Below are positions 16,683-25,770 of a stretch of 64,000 bases of DNA, piece by piece. Each line of letters opens with the position of its first letter. The first letter of the stretch is position 1. The stretch is from JAAYHV01 sp964400515 (GTDB lineage Bacteria > Bacillota > Clostridia > Peptostreptococcales > Anaerovoracaceae), in assembly GCA_964400515.1 (NCBI GenBank), contig CAYNTJ010000003.1:111111-175110 (forward strand), given 5' to 3'. The translations under genes and the position numbers were made by a program. The notes below the pieces were generated by a model, which was not told the DNA's origin, did no database searches, and saw nothing but the letters and a program-made list of their open reading frames with translations.

Positions 16683-17779
16683 CCCCTATCCACTTTAATG
16701 TCTATCGCATAGCCTATTAGCGATTTAGACATCTCTTCCTTTATGATTTTTGCCAGCTTAGCAGGAAATTCCTCTTTGAAGTCTATCACTATATCCATTT
16801 TTATATATTTTTTTTCCTTGTTGATGTAAAAACCATGCATTCCTAAAACGTTATCATGAGACATTGCTATTTCCCTCAAGCTCTCCCTGATTGATACTAT
16901 TTCTTCATCGTAAACATTTACGGTATATATTTCTATGCTAAGGGAAATATTATATTTTTCTTTAATAGCTCTCTTAATTCTGTTAATAATTTCATATGCT
17001 TCATTTAATGTATACTTTTCTTCCAGCTCTATATTGCACGTCCCTACCTTTTTGTTGTGCCCATAATCATGAATTGACAGATCATATGCCCCCATAACAC
17101 AAAAATCATCGCATATATCACATTTTATTTCTTCTGCTATTCTTTCATCAATGTTGTTTCCTACCAAAGTCCTGATATAGTCACCTGCTATTTTTACACC
17201 GTTGAAGAATATGATACCGGCAACTAAAATACCCAAATATGCATCCAGGGTAACATTAACTAACAAATTTAAAGCTATGGTTATCAAAGTGGCTATTTCC
17301 AGCATAGACTCCAAAAGGGTGTGATTACCTATTAAAACAAGGGATCCTGCCTTTAATTTTTTACCGGTCTTTCTCGCATGTTTTCCTAAATATATTTTAA
17401 CCAATGCAGAAACAGCTATAAGGTAAAGGACATAATATGGATATATTACTTCTTGTCTTTCTATTACAGCGGCAAAACTCCTATATCCTAAAAACACCGA
17501 TGTTATTATCAGCAGTGTAGCTATTAAAACTACAGTTAAATACTCATGCCTTCCATAACCATAGGGATGTTCCTTGTCCGGGGGTTTTCTCGAAAAATTA
17601 ATCCCCCTTATATTTATAAGGCAAATCGATGATGATGCAATACTGTTCACACCATCAGAAGTTACTGCCACGGAATTTGTGATGGCACCTAAAGCCAATT
17701 CCAATATGCCTATTATTAGATTTGCCAACATGTCCCTTCGGCTCGTTTTAATTATTATATTCTCTCTTTTCGTTTCCAT
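16676..17779 (-). CDS. CDF family cation efflux protein, divergent metal site
   Basis: A 367-aa cation diffusion facilitator with about six membrane helices, the family signature DKEHPYGYGRHEY and a long cytoplasmic tail with two CTD-like repeats. The intramembrane metal site departs from the usual pattern. The second helix reads TSDGVNSIAS, where the other transporter in this window has ADGINNLTD. The fifth helix has HTLLE rather than two Asp residues. Metal specificity may therefore differ from Zn/Cd/Fe exporters, or activity may be altered. It is followed by the cyclo-ligase gene. Confidence 0.88.
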   Translation of the reverse strand: METKRENIIIKTSRRDMLANLIIGILELALGAITNSVAVTSDGVNSIASSSICLINIRGINFSRKPPDKEHPYGYGRHEYLTVVLIATLLIITSVFLGYRSFAAVIERQEVIYPYYVLYLIAVSALVKIYLGKHARKTGKKLKAGSLVLIGNHTLLESMLEIATLITIALNLLVNVTLDAYLGILVAGIIFFNGVKIAGDYIRTLVGNNIDERIAEEIKCDICDDFCVMGAYDLSIHDYGHNKKVGTCNIELEEKYTLNEAYEIINRIKRAIKEKYNISLSIEIYTVNVYDEEIVSIRESLREIAMSHDNVLGMHGFYINKEKKYIKMDIVIDFKEEFPAKLAKIIKEEMSKSLIGYAIDIKVDRGC

Positions 17780-17809
17780 AAAATCCCCTTTAGCGTATTT
17801 TACATGAAA

Positions 17810-17835
17810 AAAAGCCCCATGGCAATAGGGCTTTT
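17810..17835 (-). terminator. Terminator of the CapD-like gene
   Basis: Minus-strand stem AAAAGCCC/GGGGCTTTT (17810-17835) followed by a T-run, three bases past the stop codon. It separates the polysaccharide gene from the CDF gene. Confidence 0.85.
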
Positions 17836-17837
17836 TA

Positions 17838-19709
17838 TTAATTTTGTCTACTGCTGTATGTTGTTACAATTCCTTTAATCTTTCTTTTAATATCATTTGG
17901 CTCCGTTTCCACATAATCTTTTAAGTCCGCAAGCTTCTCCAAAAACTCATCTTCATCTATCTCAATAGGTTTACCTACATAAATCAGTTTATTCTCCGTC
18001 TTCTGCAAACCCTCTTCTTCCATCAGCAATTCTTCAAACAGTTTCTCTCCGGGTCTTAACCCCGTATATTCAATTTTTATATCAACATCAGGCTTGAACC
18101 CCGATAGCGCTATTAGATTTCTGGCTAAATCATCTATCTTTACGGGGTCTCCCATGTCAAGAACAAATATTTCCCCACCTTCAGCAAATGCTCCCGCCTG
18201 TAAAACCAATGATACAGCTTCTTTTATGGTCATAAAATACCTTATGATTTCAGGATGCGTTACTGTAACCGGACCTCCTGCGGCTATTTGCTTCTTAAAC
18301 ATTGGAATCACGCTGCCATTACTACCTAATACATTCCCGAATCTTACCGCAACAAATTCTGTCATAGACCTGTTGTTATATACCTGTATTATCATTTCAC
18401 ATATTCTTTTTGAAGCTCCCATAACATTTGTGGGATTTACAGCTTTGTCCGTGGATATCATTACAAACTTTTCCACATTCCATTCATCAGCGGCAGTAAC
18501 CATTTTCCAGGTTCCGACAACATTGTTTTTAATCGCTTCATTAGGGCTTATCTCCATAAGCGGTACATGCTTATGAGCTGCTGCATGATACACTATCTGC
18601 GGTCTATATTCTTCAAATATTTGGTTTATCCTTCTTGTATTTCTAACACTGGCTATTAAGACAACCAAGTTCAATTCAGGGAAATTTGTTCTAAGTTCAT
18701 TTTGTATTTCATAAGTTGTATTCTCGTATATATCAACTAGTATAAGCTGTTTAGGATTATATGATGCTATTTGTCTGCATATTTCACTTCCTATGGAGCC
18801 CCCGCCACCGGTTACCATTATAACCTTGTTTTCTATATTTTTAGTCAGCGAATCCATATTTATCTCTACGGGATCCCTCCCCAAGAGATCTTGTATATCA
18901 ACCTTCCTCAGCTGAGACACGCTCATTTCACCGTTTACAAGCTGATAAATCCCCGGCAATGTCATAAGTTCAATTCCCGTGTCCTTGCAGATTTCAACTA
19001 TTCTTTTCATTTCCGTGTTTCCTGCTGAAGGTATTGCTATCATTATCTCTTCAACATTATATTTTTCAGCAATTTCCGGAATATCGTCTATCCCTCCTGC
19101 CACAAAAACTCCGGATAGGTAGTGACCGATTTTTTTATTATCATCATCAACAATACATACCACCTTTTTGTCAATCATGTCACTATTATTGATTTCCTTT
19201 AATATTGTCGCGCCGGCAACTCCGGCACCCACCATCAATACTTTTTTCTTTCTGCTGTCATCGATTAAATTGTTTTTAATTTCTCTTATTTCCCTATATA
19301 AAAAACGACTAAGAAATATCATGGAAAAGAATAGAAGCAGATAGATTACATAAAAATTGTTAGGTAAATCCAGCAGAGAATGATTGCTAATATGATGTAC
19401 TGCTATTGAACCAATTATAACTATGATGCATGCCTTCAATAAATTATCAAGTTCCTTAACACTGGCATATACCCATAAGCTGGAATAAAGGCGAAAAATA
19501 TAGAAAACTCCTATGGTTATTATTACAAGCACATAAGAATCATTTATGAATTCATCAAGATAAAACATGAAGTCATCATTAATGCTAAAATTATATCCCA
19601 CATATAATGCTAAGAAGCCGGAAAAGTATATTGAAAACACATCATATATTAATAATACAATTTTTCTTGCAAGAACTTTTTTATCTTGGGACAATAGATC
19701 TTTTGCCAT
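17838..19709 (-). CDS. Polysaccharide biosynthesis nucleoside-diphosphate-sugar dehydratase, CapD/FlaA1 family
   Basis: A membrane-anchored UDP-sugar 4,6-dehydratase (about 623 aa). Four hydrophobic segments occupy residues 15-130. A first Rossmann-like domain (VLMVGAGVAGATIL) follows, then the catalytic NAD-binding domain with VTGGGGSIGSEICRQ and the active-site region STDKAVNPTNVMGASKR. The long form with the N-terminal membrane part is the one found in capsule and glycan clusters. The ATG at 19709 has a GTGAGG site upstream and is chosen over a GTG at 19721. It has its own promoter and terminator. Confidence 0.93.
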   Translation of the reverse strand: MAKDLLSQDKKVLARKIVLLIYDVFSIYFSGFLALYVGYNFSINDDFMFYLDEFINDSYVLVIITIGVFYIFRLYSSLWVYASVKELDNLLKACIIVIIGSIAVHHISNHSLLDLPNNFYVIYLLLFFSMIFLSRFLYREIREIKNNLIDDSRKKKVLMVGAGVAGATILKEINNSDMIDKKVVCIVDDDNKKIGHYLSGVFVAGGIDDIPEIAEKYNVEEIMIAIPSAGNTEMKRIVEICKDTGIELMTLPGIYQLVNGEMSVSQLRKVDIQDLLGRDPVEINMDSLTKNIENKVIMVTGGGGSIGSEICRQIASYNPKQLILVDIYENTTYEIQNELRTNFPELNLVVLIASVRNTRRINQIFEEYRPQIVYHAAAHKHVPLMEISPNEAIKNNVVGTWKMVTAADEWNVEKFVMISTDKAVNPTNVMGASKRICEMIIQVYNNRSMTEFVAVRFGNVLGSNGSVIPMFKKQIAAGGPVTVTHPEIIRYFMTIKEAVSLVLQAGAFAEGGEIFVLDMGDPVKIDDLARNLIALSGFKPDVDIKIEYTGLRPGEKLFEELLMEEEGLQKTENKLIYVGKPIEIDEDEFLEKLADLKDYVETEPNDIKRKIKGIVTTYSSRQN

Positions 19710-19742
19710 ATAATACCTCACTAATCATTTACTCAACAATTA

Positions 19743-19770
19743 ATTATATCATATATTTAAATCCCCTAAA
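19743..19770 (-). promoter_or_regulatory. Probable promoter of the CapD-like gene
   Basis: A consensus -10 TATAAT (19743-19748) lies about 35 bp upstream of the start; the -35 (TTTAGG at 16 bp) is weak. The core is therefore only moderately supported. Confidence 0.45.
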
Positions 19771-19811
19771 ATAGGTAGGTAATAAATAGCTTGATTTTTG
19801 TCACAAAAAAC

Positions 19812-21125
19812 TCAATGTAATAAGCTGTAATTAGAATTTTTATCTTTTATAAGCAGTTGTTCATCTAAAAGGGAATTTAAAACAAGTCGAAGACCATCCA
19901 GGTCATACCCAAATCTACTTATTAAATCATCTTCCTTGACAAACACACAATTGGTTATGTGTGAAATAACCTTCTTTCTTAAGCAGTTCTCCTTTAATAT
20001 ATCTATATTTTCGTTTGTTACAATTGTAGTTATGGTTCTGTCAGGATTAAACTCCTCTGTAATATAATAGTTTTCCGTTGCATCGCAAATATGCTTAATA
20101 CTTTTACCCCTATTCTTACCTACGCCCATCTCCTTAAAGGCATTCATTATTATTAAATTTCTCGGTTCGGATAAGCCTCTTTTTTTTACCATCTCCATAT
20201 CAGGTCTAAAACTCCCGGGATTTGAAAAATTTATCTGATTATCGCTTTTTATAACCAGCAAGCCCCTGGTCCCATAATAGTCGGCGTGTATCAAACAATT
20301 GGCAAGGGCCTCCCTTGCAATATTTTTGAACTTCAAATCAATATTATCATCTATAATTCCTGATATTTTACTATAGAATTCAATAACATTAAGCTCATCA
20401 ACACTGTAATCTATATGAATTTTATTCTTAATCTCCAAATAATGTAAGTAAAAGTTCGGAAACTCCTTAAGTATCTCCGAAACATAACCAAATAGTAACA
20501 GCCCTCCGGCAGTTGGTCTTAATTGGCCCCTTTGATCGTAAGATAGTGCCCCCATTTTTATAAGGTCTACCCTTCTTTTGATTATTCTTTCGAATTCCCT
20601 TACGCTGTTTTTATCGATGGCTGTAAGCTCCATATTTTTTAAAATTCTTTTATCGTATGTGTCAAAAGAAGCGTCCCTTAGCATGGCAGCTATTTCTTGT
20701 TCAGTACACCTGTAATCTCCTTCACCATTTCTCCTGTAGCTTCCAAGCTTAATATCGCCGTCAATAAATATTGGCCTGTCCTGCCTTTTGGCTCTGGGCA
20801 CATTGATGGTAATAATTCTTTTACCTTCCAAATTCTGAATATTTATATCCTTTTTCTTTAGTATGTTCTTATTAACCTTTTTAACCTTTTTTGTATTATT
20901 TATTAAACTCCAAAATTCTTTTATCAAAAGTTCCGGGTTAGGCAAATCTATTGCTCTAAGGTTGTGCCTTTCATCCTACACAACCCCCAAAAGTATAATT
21001 CCTCCGATAGTGTTTGCAAATGAAGAATAGGTCTCCCAGATACTCTCCGGAAGACCTCCTAATGCTTTTTTTGCTTCTATCCTGTTGTTTTCATGATATC
21101 TTTCCAGCTTTTTTAAATTTATCAT
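19812..21125 (-). pseudogene. AlbA_2/Schlafen-like ATP-binding protein gene with an in-frame amber stop
   Basis: A single frame of 438 codons runs from the ATG at 21125 to 19812, interrupted only by TAG at codon 50 (20976-20978). The part before the stop reads IEAKKALGGLPESIWETYSSFANTIGGIILLGVV, given here in pieces: it is the AlbA_2 domain start, with the typical SFANTIGGIILLG. After the stop it continues as DERHNLRAIDLPNPELLIK, exactly as the family does, then a GHKL-like ATPase region (AREALANCLIHADYYG) and a winged helix. Family members usually have Glu where the TAG is. Translation from the TTG at 20945 would yield a protein without its first domain. It sits 3 bp after the LCP gene. Confidence 0.88.
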
Positions 21126-21127
21126 GA

Positions 21128-22615
21128 TTATTCCTCTGACATTACTAAGTTAATTTTATCTTCTACTTCAATAATCTTATCTTTATTAGGAACAAATACA
21201 TATAGCTTTTGATTACCATAAGTATAACCCGGCATCAAAGCATCACTTCCCTCGTCTAGTGAAGACTTTTCAAATTCCCATGAAGGCATTTTGTTAAGCT
21301 GCATTTTTACCAAAGCCTTGATGTCTTCAGGGGCCATATTGGTATCCATATTTCCGTCCACGGCTCCCAAAATGCTGTTATAGTTCATAAGCATTGTAGT
21401 ACTCTTTGATATCTTTTTCAGTACAGCTTCAATTACCTTTTGCTGATTAATAACCCTTTGGAAATCGCCTTCCCTAAATGCATATCTTTCCCTTGCAAAT
21501 GAAAGTGCTTCCGGTCCATTTAGGTGATTCATTCCTTTGTTGTAGTAATAACCACCCTTTCTTGCGGTAAATGCATAATCAGAATCCACATCTATCCCGT
21601 CAATGGCGTCAACAAGATTTTCCACAGCGCTGAAATTAACCTTGATGTAGTAATTAATTTCTATTCCCAGTAACTCTTCCACGGCGCCAATGGATTCATC
21701 AACTCCGTAAAGCCCGGCATGGGTAAGCTTGTCCTTTTCTCCATATGTCGGCAATGTAACACTGCAATCCCTAGGTATAGAGGTTAATAAAATTTTATTA
21801 GTTTTCGGATTAACCGTTATTATCATATTAACATCGCTTCTGGAAACCTTGTTTATATCACCAAATACATCTATTCCGCTTACAAATATATTAAAGGATT
21901 CTTCCGTAACATCTATTCTTCTTGCCGTATCCCTTTGAATATCCTCGATATCATAGCTATATAATATTCTGGTCTTTTCTTGATAGCCGTCATTTGACTC
22001 CTCTATGGTTTCATAATTTGTTTCGCTTAACAGAATACTTTCATATTTCCCTTCAAGAAGACCCGTGGCTAAAGAATCCAAATCATCACTTACAGAAGTC
22101 TCATAAGCGATAATCTCCTTTAAATCATTCCTGGCCTTTGAATAATTTTCATTGGGTATAGAATATATCCCTACGGTTGTTTCATTTAAATCCTCAATGG
22201 TTTCTGCTTCAGCTTCAATAGGCACTATGACTAAATATGTTTCATAAGTCACCTTGTCTCCGATGGAACTTATTTTATTTAAAAAATTGATAGTCCCCGT
22301 GGCATAACCGGTACCCATTAATGAAGTTAACATTAGGATAAGGGATATGGCCAATGCCAGATTTTTTTTCCACTTAGTAACTCCATTGAAAAACAGAATA
22401 CAAAATATTATTAAGGTTACCGGAGTTAATATTAACAGCATCGGCAACAAATATTTTGCCGGTAATATATTTAATCTGATGATTTCAATTTCAAAGTATA
22501 CAGATAACAATAAATAGATAACTGCAACAACTTTTGAAAAACCTCTAAAGCCGCTTAAATTATTCCTTTTGCTTTTTGTTTTTTGCTTTTTTTTCACTTT
22601 TTTTGAAGCTCGCAT
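21128..22615 (-). CDS. LytR-CpsA-Psr (LCP) family cell-wall glycopolymer ligase
   Basis: Transfers lipid-linked polysaccharide or teichoic acid to peptidoglycan. The 495-aa protein has a basic cytoplasmic N-terminus, three hydrophobic segments (to about residue 115), an accessory extracellular region and a C-terminal LCP domain with SRSDVNMIITVNPKTNKILL, TSIPRDC and the arginine-rich LSFARERYAFREGDFQRV. These Asp and Arg residues bind the pyrophosphate of the lipid donor. It follows the ABC exporter genes by 68 bp, fitting a role in attaching the exported polymer. Confidence 0.95.
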   Translation of the reverse strand: MRASKKVKKKQKTKSKRNNLSGFRGFSKVVAVIYLLLSVYFEIEIIRLNILPAKYLLPMLLILTPVTLIIFCILFFNGVTKWKKNLALAISLILMLTSLMGTGYATGTINFLNKISSIGDKVTYETYLVIVPIEAEAETIEDLNETTVGIYSIPNENYSKARNDLKEIIAYETSVSDDLDSLATGLLEGKYESILLSETNYETIEESNDGYQEKTRILYSYDIEDIQRDTARRIDVTEESFNIFVSGIDVFGDINKVSRSDVNMIITVNPKTNKILLTSIPRDCSVTLPTYGEKDKLTHAGLYGVDESIGAVEELLGIEINYYIKVNFSAVENLVDAIDGIDVDSDYAFTARKGGYYYNKGMNHLNGPEALSFARERYAFREGDFQRVINQQKVIEAVLKKISKSTTMLMNYNSILGAVDGNMDTNMAPEDIKALVKMQLNKMPSWEFEKSSLDEGSDALMPGYTYGNQKLYVFVPNKDKIIEVEDKINLVMSEE

Positions 22616-22682
22616 AAATCCTTCTCACTCTCGTTATAAACTATTATGGTTATATTTAATATAAATCATTTCTTTTATATGT

Positions 22683-23414
22683 TTAAGAACTCATGAATTC
22701 CCTGTATTCGGAAATGATATCCTTAGGCTCTCCTATTTTTATTATCTTACCTTCGTGCATCCATACTATTCTATCGCACAATTCTTCCAAAGTGTTTAAA
22801 CTATGAGAAACTATTACCACTGTTTTATCATGTTTGGATATTAGGTTTTTCATCTTTTCATAGCTTTTCCTTTTGAACCTTTGATCTCCCACACTAAAGA
22901 CTTCGTCAATCAACATTATTTCAGTCTCCAGTATTGCAGTTATGGAAAAGGCCAATTTGGAATACATACCACTGGAATAAGTTTTTACGGGTTTATCGAT
23001 GAATTTACCAAGCTCTGAGAATCCAATTATCTGCTCTTCCTTGCTTTTAATAAATTCTTCGGAAAAACCAAGGAGCATACCTGAAAGATAAATGTTGTCT
23101 CTGCCTGTTAACTCCTTTTGAAAACCTACTCCTATCGACAGCAATGAAATAGATTGATTATGAAGATCTATAGTCCCTTCATCAGCAGAAAAAATCCCTG
23201 CAATGGTTCTTAATAGGGTTGATTTTCCGCTACCATTTTTCCCTATTATGCCCAGGATTTCACCCTTTATTACTTCAAAGGATACATCTTCCACTGCCAA
23301 TAAGTCTTCGAACTTTACTCTTTTTAATCTAAAAAGACTTTTCTTTATACTGTATTTTTTAAAGTTTCTGTATTTAACCGTTAGGTTTTTTATATCGATA
23401 GCATTTTCACTCAT
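22683..23414 (-). CDS. Polysaccharide ABC exporter, ATP-binding subunit (TagH/Wzt type)
   Basis: ATPase of a teichoic-acid or O-antigen-type exporter (243 aa). It has Walker A GKNGSGKST, the signature YSSGMYSKLAFS and Walker B IMLIDEVFSVGD, with the sequence LLSIGVGFQKELTGRDNIYL that marks this subfamily. It lacks the extra C-terminal domain that binds the polymer end in some Wzt proteins. The ATG is 2 bp after the permease stop, so the pair is translationally linked. Confidence 0.94.
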   Translation of the reverse strand: MSENAIDIKNLTVKYRNFKKYSIKKSLFRLKRVKFEDLLAVEDVSFEVIKGEILGIIGKNGSGKSTLLRTIAGIFSADEGTIDLHNQSISLLSIGVGFQKELTGRDNIYLSGMLLGFSEEFIKSKEEQIIGFSELGKFIDKPVKTYSSGMYSKLAFSITAILETEIMLIDEVFSVGDQRFKRKSYEKMKNLISKHDKTVVIVSHSLNTLEELCDRIVWMHEGKIIKIGEPKDIISEYREFMSS

Positions 23415-23415
23415 A

Positions 23416-24198
23416 TTAAATTACCTTTGCATATCCATTCTCATATTTGTATATCCTTTTAATTCCCCAAATCCCAAGCAGTATGCTGATAAACGTTATT
23501 ATTATCATCAGCTGCCAATCTGTTTGTTGCTGATATATTAATGCTTTTCTCATTGAATTTAAAAACACGGCCATGGGATTTCCGTTAAATAATATTTTGC
23601 TGTATTCAGCAGGCAACCTAGTTTCCAAATTATAGAATATCCCTGACATATAGAAAATCAATCTTAATACTATCCTCATAACATTTTCTAAATCTTCAAT
23701 GAATACTCCAAAATGCAAAAGATGCACCGCAACTGCGAAAGTAAATATAAATAATGCCAGTATAATCACAGGGAACCAAAGGATTCCCCAAGTTAACGGC
23801 ACATTATAGAAAATCATCATAATAAATACGATAACAAACGATATCATCATTTTAAATGCATTAACCAACATTTTTTTAATTATAAGGATGTACTTTGGAA
23901 TGTAAACTTTTGTCACTATTGCTTTATTTGTTTTAACACTTTTTATACTGTATGTTATTGTTTTATTAAAGAAGTTCCACATGGAAATACCTATGAAAAT
24001 AAATATCGCAAAATATTGCTCGCTGGCATTGAATATAAATCCGAAAATAAATGCGTATATAAACATAAAACACAGAGGTTCGATAACCCACCATAACCAA
24101 TTCAAATATGAATTTGAAACCTCCGTTTTAAGATCTGCCTTTGCAGAAAATATTAAATAATTCCAATACTTCTTTATATCTCTATAAATCCGTTTCAT
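23416..24198 (-). CDS. Polysaccharide ABC exporter, permease subunit (TagG/Wzm type)
   Basis: Integral membrane half of the exporter, about 260 aa with six predicted helices. The family feature is the N-terminal amphipathic segment MKRIYRDIKKYWNYLIFSAK followed by SYLNWLWWVIEPL. The frame is open to 24270, but homologous permeases start near the MKRIYRD segment, so the ATG at 24198 is preferred; it overlaps the sugar-transferase gene by 17 bp. It exports an undecaprenyl-linked glycan with its ATPase partner. Confidence 0.9.
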   Translation of the reverse strand: MKRIYRDIKKYWNYLIFSAKADLKTEVSNSYLNWLWWVIEPLCFMFIYAFIFGFIFNASEQYFAIFIFIGISMWNFFNKTITYSIKSVKTNKAIVTKVYIPKYILIIKKMLVNAFKMMISFVIVFIMMIFYNVPLTWGILWFPVIILALFIFTFAVAVHLLHFGVFIEDLENVMRIVLRLIFYMSGIFYNLETRLPAEYSKILFNGNPMAVFLNSMRKALIYQQQTDWQLMIIITFISILLGIWGIKRIYKYENGYAKVI

Positions 24199-25597
24199 TC
24201 TCCCTGTTCTCCATTTCATACTTGTTAAACCCAATAAACTCGTATTTACTTGTGGATAAATCCCCCTCAAATCCTTCGGTAGACTCAGGTTTTAATACCG
24301 CTATTACCGTCTGAAAAATCAACTGTAAATCTCTAAGTATACTAAATTGTTCTATATATACCATATCCATTATTAATTTGTCCTTTGGCGTCGTATTATA
24401 TCTGCCTAATATTTGGGCGTAACCTGTTATCCCGGCCTTTACCCTGGATCTGTATGCAAATTCAGGAAGCTCTTCGGTGTATTTCTTTACATTTTTCAGC
24501 ATTTCAGGTCTGGGGCCAACGACAGACATATCACCTTTTATAACATTTATAAGTTGAGGAAGCTCATCTATTCTGAATCTTCTTAACACCTTACCTGCCT
24601 TGGTTATTCTATCATCACCCTTTGTTACCGAGCTATTTAGATCGTTTTCTTTCATGGTCCTAAGCTTTATCACCTTGAAAATCTTGCCGTTTAAAGTTGC
24701 CCTCTCTTGTAAATAAAACACGGGCCCGCCATCATCAAGCTTTATGGCTATTGCGCTTATGATTATCAACGGTAGGGCAATAATTCCCATTAATAGAGAA
24801 ATTACAATATCTCCGCCTCTTTTTATTATACGTTGCTCCAATGTCAACTGTTTGTCATTTTTATTTAATAAGTATATATCTTCAAGCACATAGGTTTCCG
24901 CATGAGATTTCATTATATCCTCTATCTCGGGGTTAATATAAGTATTTAATCTATGTTCATAACACATTCTTAATATTTTTGATTTATAGCCCATGGGAAC
25001 ATCATAGATAAATACCGTGTCTACTTTTTTTATTCTTTCGTTTAAGTCTTTATTCTTATAATCCAGAACATCCACTATCTCGTATTGCTTATCATAGCTT
25101 TCTATTGCCCTCACAATTATGTCAAGACTCTTCTGAGATGATGTGACAACACAGCATTTCTCCGGGTCGTGTAATTGAAAAAATATTTTGTTGCCACAAT
25201 AAGAAAACATGATTATTATTATCAATTGTATTGCAAATGTCAGAATCAATAATTCCGGTGACCTTAACCTAAACTCGGCTATATTTTCAACATTTGTTCT
25301 CATTATCATCAATTGAAGATAAACAAATATATCCGTAAAAAATGTGGCCAATGAAATCGAGTAAACTATATATTTACTTTTTCTTCTACCGACATCATAG
25401 TTTCCGTAAACCCTTAAAAAAAGCAACTCCACCAGTATAAATGTTGAAATTATTATACCTAGCGTTCTTGATAAATTAGTAAGGGAATGGTTCTCTGCAC
25501 TTTGGACAAAAACAAAAACAGCTATCATACTAGTAAATAGTACAATTTTAACCGCCATCCAAAAAGTTTGTTCAAATTTTAAGTTGATATTATTCAT
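24182..25597 (-). CDS. Polyprenyl glycosylphosphotransferase (initiating sugar transferase)
   Basis: First enzyme of a lipid-linked glycan pathway, moving a sugar-1-phosphate from a nucleotide sugar to undecaprenyl phosphate. The 471-aa protein has four N-terminal membrane segments, a central Rossmann-like domain (from about residue 145) and the C-terminal catalytic domain starting KRGGDIVISLLMG, with ERATLNGKIFKVIKLRTM and RRFRIDELPQL. This is the WbaP/CpsE architecture. It heads the operon with the exporter and LCP ligase. The sugar used cannot be read from sequence. Confidence 0.94.
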   Translation of the reverse strand: MNNINLKFEQTFWMAVKIVLFTSMIAVFVFVQSAENHSLTNLSRTLGIIISTFILVELLFLRVYGNYDVGRRKSKYIVYSISLATFFTDIFVYLQLMIMRTNVENIAEFRLRSPELLILTFAIQLIIIIMFSYCGNKIFFQLHDPEKCCVVTSSQKSLDIIVRAIESYDKQYEIVDVLDYKNKDLNERIKKVDTVFIYDVPMGYKSKILRMCYEHRLNTYINPEIEDIMKSHAETYVLEDIYLLNKNDKQLTLEQRIIKRGGDIVISLLMGIIALPLIIISAIAIKLDDGGPVFYLQERATLNGKIFKVIKLRTMKENDLNSSVTKGDDRITKAGKVLRRFRIDELPQLINVIKGDMSVVGPRPEMLKNVKKYTEELPEFAYRSRVKAGITGYAQILGRYNTTPKDKLIMDMVYIEQFSILRDLQLIFQTVIAVLKPESTEGFEGDLSTSKYEFIGFNKYEMENRENETDL

Positions 25598-25634
25598 AAA
25601 TTCACCAAAAAGAATCCATATAATCTAGTTAGTA

Positions 25635-25663
25635 ATTATATCAAAGATTATATAGTTTTGCAA
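25635..25663 (-). promoter_or_regulatory. Promoter of the polysaccharide export operon
   Basis: Minus-strand TTGCAA (25658-25663) and TATAAT (25635-25640) with a 17-bp spacer, about 40 bp before the sugar-transferase ATG. Confidence 0.7.
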
Positions 25664-25690
25664 ATTAATACACATAAAAATACCATATAT

Positions 25691-25719
25691 TTGTTAAGGT
25701 ATTGTGATGATTTTATAGT
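25691..25719 (+). promoter_or_regulatory. Promoter of the second CDF transporter gene
   Basis: Plus-strand TTGTTA (25691-25696) and TATAGT (25714-25719) with a 17-bp spacer, divergent from the polysaccharide operon promoter. The expected leader is about 45 bases. Confidence 0.65.
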
Positions 25720-25770
25720 ATTTGTTCTTTTATTCCTTATATGTTAATATACATATTATGGAGGCATATA

